A stretch of DNA of 8,445 nucleotides from Actinomycetes bacterium. GTDB lineage: Bacteria; Actinomycetota; Actinomycetes; Mycobacteriales; Mycobacteriaceae. Below are positions 6,541-8,445 of the stretch, one piece after another (within the stretch, counting starts at the first letter, position 1; every line of letters starts with the position of its first letter). The position numbers were made by a program, and so were the translations under genes. The stretch lies in contig JAEZDV010000317.1 in the NCBI GenBank assembly GCA_023417985.1, forward strand, positions 1 to 8,445, written 5' to 3'. The notes under the pieces are model-generated. The model ran no database searches. It saw nothing but the letters and a program-made list of their open reading frames with translations, and was not told the origin of the DNA.

Positions 6541-6556
6541 GTCAGCGCAGATTCAC
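6528..6556 (-). promoter_or_regulatory. Candidate internal promoter for a leaderless mntR transcript
   Basis: On the minus strand a -10-like TAAACT (6533-6528) fits the actinobacterial TANNNT pattern. A weak -35 core GTGAAT (6556-6551) lies 17 nt upstream. Exactly 6 nt separate the -10 from the GTG at 6521, which would make the start codon the transcription start. The TAA of the -10 is also the stop codon of the permease gene. There is no Shine-Dalgarno before the GTG. The -10 and spacing are seen; promoter activity is inferred. Confidence 0.42.
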
Positions 6557-7412
6557 CCGCGTCGGTGGGTGCGGCGCGCTGCCGCACCGCTTTGGTGACC
6601 ACGCCGTGGCGCGGCGAGAACAGGTACGCAGCGGCGAAGACCACCGACTGCGCCAGCACGACGACACCGCCGGTCGCGGCATCGGTGTAGTAGCTCGTGT
6701 ACACCCCGACGACCGATGCGACCACTGCGAGCGCCGGCGCGATGACGAGCATTCGTGCGAGCCGCTCGGTGAGCAGGTAGGCGGTCGCGCCGGGGATGAT
6801 GAGCATCGCGACCACCAGAATGACCCCGACCGCCTGGATCGCACTGACGATGGTGACGGCGAGCAGCGCGAGCAGGAGCGCCGACAACCGGCCGGGCGAG
6901 ATACCCAGGGCGTGTGCCTGCACCCTGTCGAACGCGAACAACGTCAGGTCGCGACGCTTGACCACCAGTACGACGAGCACCATCGCCGCGAGTGCCGAGA
7001 CCTGCCAGACGTCGCTGGAGGCAAGTCCCAGCAGGTTCCCGAAAAGCACGTGATTGAGGTCGATCTGGCTGGGGTTCTTGGAGATCAGCACGACACCGAG
7101 AGCGAACAGCGTGGTGAAGACGATCCCGATCGCGGCGTCCTCCTTGACACGGCTCGTGTTGCGGACCAGCCCGATCAGGGCGACCGCGATCCCGGCGAAC
7201 AGCAGCGCGCCCAGCGCGAAGGGCGCTCCGGCGAGGTAGGCGAGCACGACGCCCGGCAACACCGCATGCGAGACAGCATCACCCATCAGCGACCACCCGA
7301 TCAGGACGAGCCAGCAGCTGAGCAGAGCGCACACCACCGTCGCGGCGACCGCCACGATAAGCGCGCGCTGCATGAACCCGTACTGGAGCGGGTCGAGCAG
7401 AAGATCGAGCAT
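6531..7412 (-). CDS. Metal (probably Mn) ABC transporter permease
   Basis: A 293-residue inner-membrane subunit of the ABC-3 family that forms the translocation channel, presumably as a homodimer because only one permease gene is present. About eight to nine hydrophobic segments can be traced, roughly at 17-40, 53-83, 92-111, 135-152, 175-212, 221-240 and 247-265. Family hallmarks are MGDAVSHAVLPGVVLAYLAG (43-62), IDLNHVLFGNLLG (117-129) and QAVGVILVVAMLIIPGATAY (193-212). A polar cytoplasmic tail of about 25 residues ends the protein. Translation starts at the ATG at 7412-7410, overlapping the ATPase stop by 1 nt (TGATG), with GAGAGG 7 nt upstream. Common names (mntB, mntC, sitC) differ between organisms, so no symbol is given. 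Manganese rather than zinc is inferred from the neighbouring MntR and the ATPase sequence. Confidence 0.94.
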   Translation of the reverse strand: MLDLLLDPLQYGFMQRALIVAVAATVVCALLSCWLVLIGWSLMGDAVSHAVLPGVVLAYLAGAPFALGALLFAGIAVALIGLVRNTSRVKEDAAIGIVFTTLFALGVVLISKNPSQIDLNHVLFGNLLGLASSDVWQVSALAAMVLVVLVVKRRDLTLFAFDRVQAHALGISPGRLSALLLALLAVTIVSAIQAVGVILVVAMLIIPGATAYLLTERLARMLVIAPALAVVASVVGVYTSYYTDAATGGVVVLAQSVVFAAAYLFSPRHGVVTKAVRQRAAPTDAGESALTVT

Positions 7413-8176
7413 CACTGCACCTCTCGAACGGCGGGCGGGCCGGCGGGGGCGTCGGCCGGGGACGCCCCGAACGCGAGCGCCAGGTTCTCGGGACGAAGCA
7501 CTTCCTCGGGTGAACCGTGGACGAGCAGCCGGCGCTGCAGCAGAACAGCTTCGTCGCACAGGAGTGGCAGGCCGGTCAGGTCGTGTGTCGCGACCAGCAC
7601 CGCGTTTCCCGACGCCGCGAGATCGCGGATCACCGTCGTCAGTGCCTGTTGCGTCTTGGTGTCGACGCCCGCGAAGGGTTCGTCGAGCAGGAGCAGGGGT
7701 GCTTCCTGCGCGATCGCTCTCGCCACGAACACACGTTTGCGCTGGCCACCGGAGAGCCGGCCGATCTGACGGGTCGCGAAGTCGGTCATACCGACGCGGT
7801 CGAGGGCGGATTCGACGGCAGCACGGTCCGCGGGTCGCGGCCTGCGCATGAAGCCCTGGTGCCCGAACCGGCCGGTCATGACCACGTCTCTTACGCCGAT
7901 CGGGAAGTCCCAGTCGACGGCCTCCGACTGCGGTACGTACGCCACCGCGCCGTTTCGGCGAGCGGTCGCGGTGGATCCGCCGGTGATCGACACCCGCCCC
8001 GAGACCGGCCGGACCAGGCCCATGATCGTCTTGAACAGGGTGGATTTGCCGGAGCCGTTGGTTCCGACGAGCCCGCACACCCTTCCGGGCGCCAGGGCCA
8101 GCGTCACCCGGTCCAGCGCGGTGACCGAGTCGTATCGCACCGTGACGGTATCGATGTCCAGGGCGGGTGTGGTCAT
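7412..8176 (-). CDS. Metal (probably Mn) ABC transporter ATP-binding protein
   Basis: A 254-residue cytoplasmic ATPase that powers the importer. All ABC motifs are intact: Walker A GTNGSGKST (38-46), Q-loop Q83 in YVPQSEAVDWDFP, signature LSGGQRKRV (141-149), Walker B LLLLDEP (161-167) with catalytic E166, D-loop AGVD (169-172) and H-loop H198 in VATHDL. The segment SEAVDWDFPIGVRDVVMTGRFG (84-105) is typical of the Mn/Fe branch of this family rather than ZnuC. The ATG start overlaps the substrate-binding gene stop by 4 nt (ATGA), with AGGA 8 nt upstream. The C-terminal 20 residues are Ala/Pro-rich, and their DNA contains a GC hairpin. The overlap with the permease suggests fixed stoichiometry by translational coupling. 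Confidence 0.95.
   Translation of the reverse strand: MTTPALDIDTVTVRYDSVTALDRVTLALAPGRVCGLVGTNGSGKSTLFKTIMGLVRPVSGRVSITGGSTATARRNGAVAYVPQSEAVDWDFPIGVRDVVMTGRFGHQGFMRRPRPADRAAVESALDRVGMTDFATRQIGRLSGGQRKRVFVARAIAQEAPLLLLDEPFAGVDTKTQQALTTVIRDLAASGNAVLVATHDLTGLPLLCDEAVLLQRRLLVHGSPEEVLRPENLALAFGASPADAPAGPPAVREVQ
7446..7468. repeat. Perfect 8-bp inverted repeat (GC hairpin) near the 3' end of the ATPase gene
   Basis: GGGGCGTC at 7446-7453 and GACGCCCC at 7461-7468 are perfect complements with a 7-nt loop. The stem would form in the importer mRNA about 35 nt before the permease start. No T-run follows, so it is not a standard terminator. GC-rich DNA yields such repeats by chance about once or twice per window of this size. 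Confidence 0.3.
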
Positions 8177-8445
8177 TGCGTCAGTCCTGCCGTGATGGTC
8201 GAGATGTCGTGCCGCAGCAGGTCCAGGTAGGTGGGGACGGGGCCGTCGGGGGTGGACAGGGAGTCCACGTACAGCTTGCGGCCGAGTTCGGCCCCGGTTT
8301 CCGCGGCGACTTGGCGTTGCGCTTCGTCGTTGACGGTGGATTCGCAGAAGACGGTGGGCACGCCGTTGTTCCGGACGAACTCGGTGGTGGCCTTGATCTG
8401 CTGGGGAGTGCCTTCTGCGTGGCTGTTGACCGGCCACAGGTACGC
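8173..8445 (-). CDS. Metal ABC transporter substrate-binding protein (C-terminal part)
   Basis: The open frame runs from the window edge to the stop at 8175-8173 and encodes the last 90 residues of a ZnuA/PsaA/MntC-type (cluster A-I) metal-binding lipoprotein. The 5' end lies outside the window. Seen: AYLWPVNSHAEGTPQQI at the start of the fragment, then VPTVFCESTVNDEAQ (about 29-43), YVDSLSTPDG (59-68) and a C-terminal helix ending ISTITAGLTQ. Lined up without gaps against remembered pneumococcal PsaA, the Asp of YVDSLS falls on metal ligand D280; the other ligands are upstream and cannot be checked. The stop overlaps the ATPase ATG (ATGA). The lipobox, promoter and main operator of the operon should lie beyond 8445. 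Mn specificity is inferred from the ATPase and MntR; zinc remains possible. Confidence 0.9.
   Translation of the reverse strand, partial: AYLWPVNSHAEGTPQQIKATTEFVRNNGVPTVFCESTVNDEAQRQVAAETGAELGRKLYVDSLSTPDGPVPTYLDLLRHDISTITAGLTQ

Noticed and set aside
7433..7461. Four G-runs on the plus strand that could form a G-quadruplex
   Set aside because: One loop is about 8 nt and the runs arise from Ala/Pro/Gly codons on the opposite strand. It is not distinguishable from GC-rich background.
6606..7769. Long plus-strand open frame opposite the importer genes
   Set aside because: Composition is dominated by Arg, Asp, Glu and Gln repeats from the antisense of hydrophobic membrane codons. No start signal or domain is seen, and the opposite strand carries clear ABC transporter motifs.

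Overview
The window is high-GC DNA from an actinobacterium. Every gene looks like a Mycobacteriales chromosomal housekeeping gene. The closest remembered protein matches are mycobacterial (PptT, PptH and the MntR/SirR protein of M. tuberculosis), and the overall gene set fits Rhodococcus or a close relative. The genus is inferred; no rRNA or other taxonomic marker is present. Coding density is nearly complete, and no mobile element, CRISPR array, tRNA or rRNA was seen.

Left block (about 28-5827, + strand): seven tightly packed genes that read as one transcription unit. They are a DUF503/YlxP-like protein, rbfA (30S maturation), a DHH/DHHA1 phosphodiesterase of the NrnA/CnpB type, a MATE-family transporter (DinF-like), a metallophosphoesterase matching phosphopantetheinyl hydrolase PptH, the Sfp-type phosphopantetheinyl transferase PptT, and truB (tRNA U55 pseudouridine synthase). 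Most junctions overlap (32 nt at rbfA/nrnA, 4 nt at nrnA/dinF and at pptH/pptT) or are separated by a few bases, so translational coupling is likely. This is the tail of the widespread infB-rbfA-truB translation cluster. In this lineage it has taken in a nucleotide phosphodiesterase, a transporter and a pair of enzymes that load and unload carrier proteins.

Right block (5832-8445, - strand): a manganese-type ABC importer operon read right to left. It holds the C-terminal 90 residues of the substrate-binding lipoprotein (its start lies beyond the window), the ATPase, a single membrane permease, and last a DtxR/MntR-family metal-dependent repressor. The first three cistrons overlap (4 nt and 1 nt). 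The repressor follows after a 9-nt gap, has no Shine-Dalgarno, and has a -10-like hexamer exactly 6 nt before its GTG. It may therefore have its own leaderless promoter inside the end of the permease gene. The regulator most likely senses Mn(II) and represses the importer.

The two blocks converge tail to tail with only 4 nt between the truB and mntR stop codons and no visible terminator. No exotic or undescribed multi-gene system is evident. The most interesting points are the coupled, antagonistic pptH-pptT pair, the probable leaderless internal promoter of mntR, and the terminator-free convergent junction.
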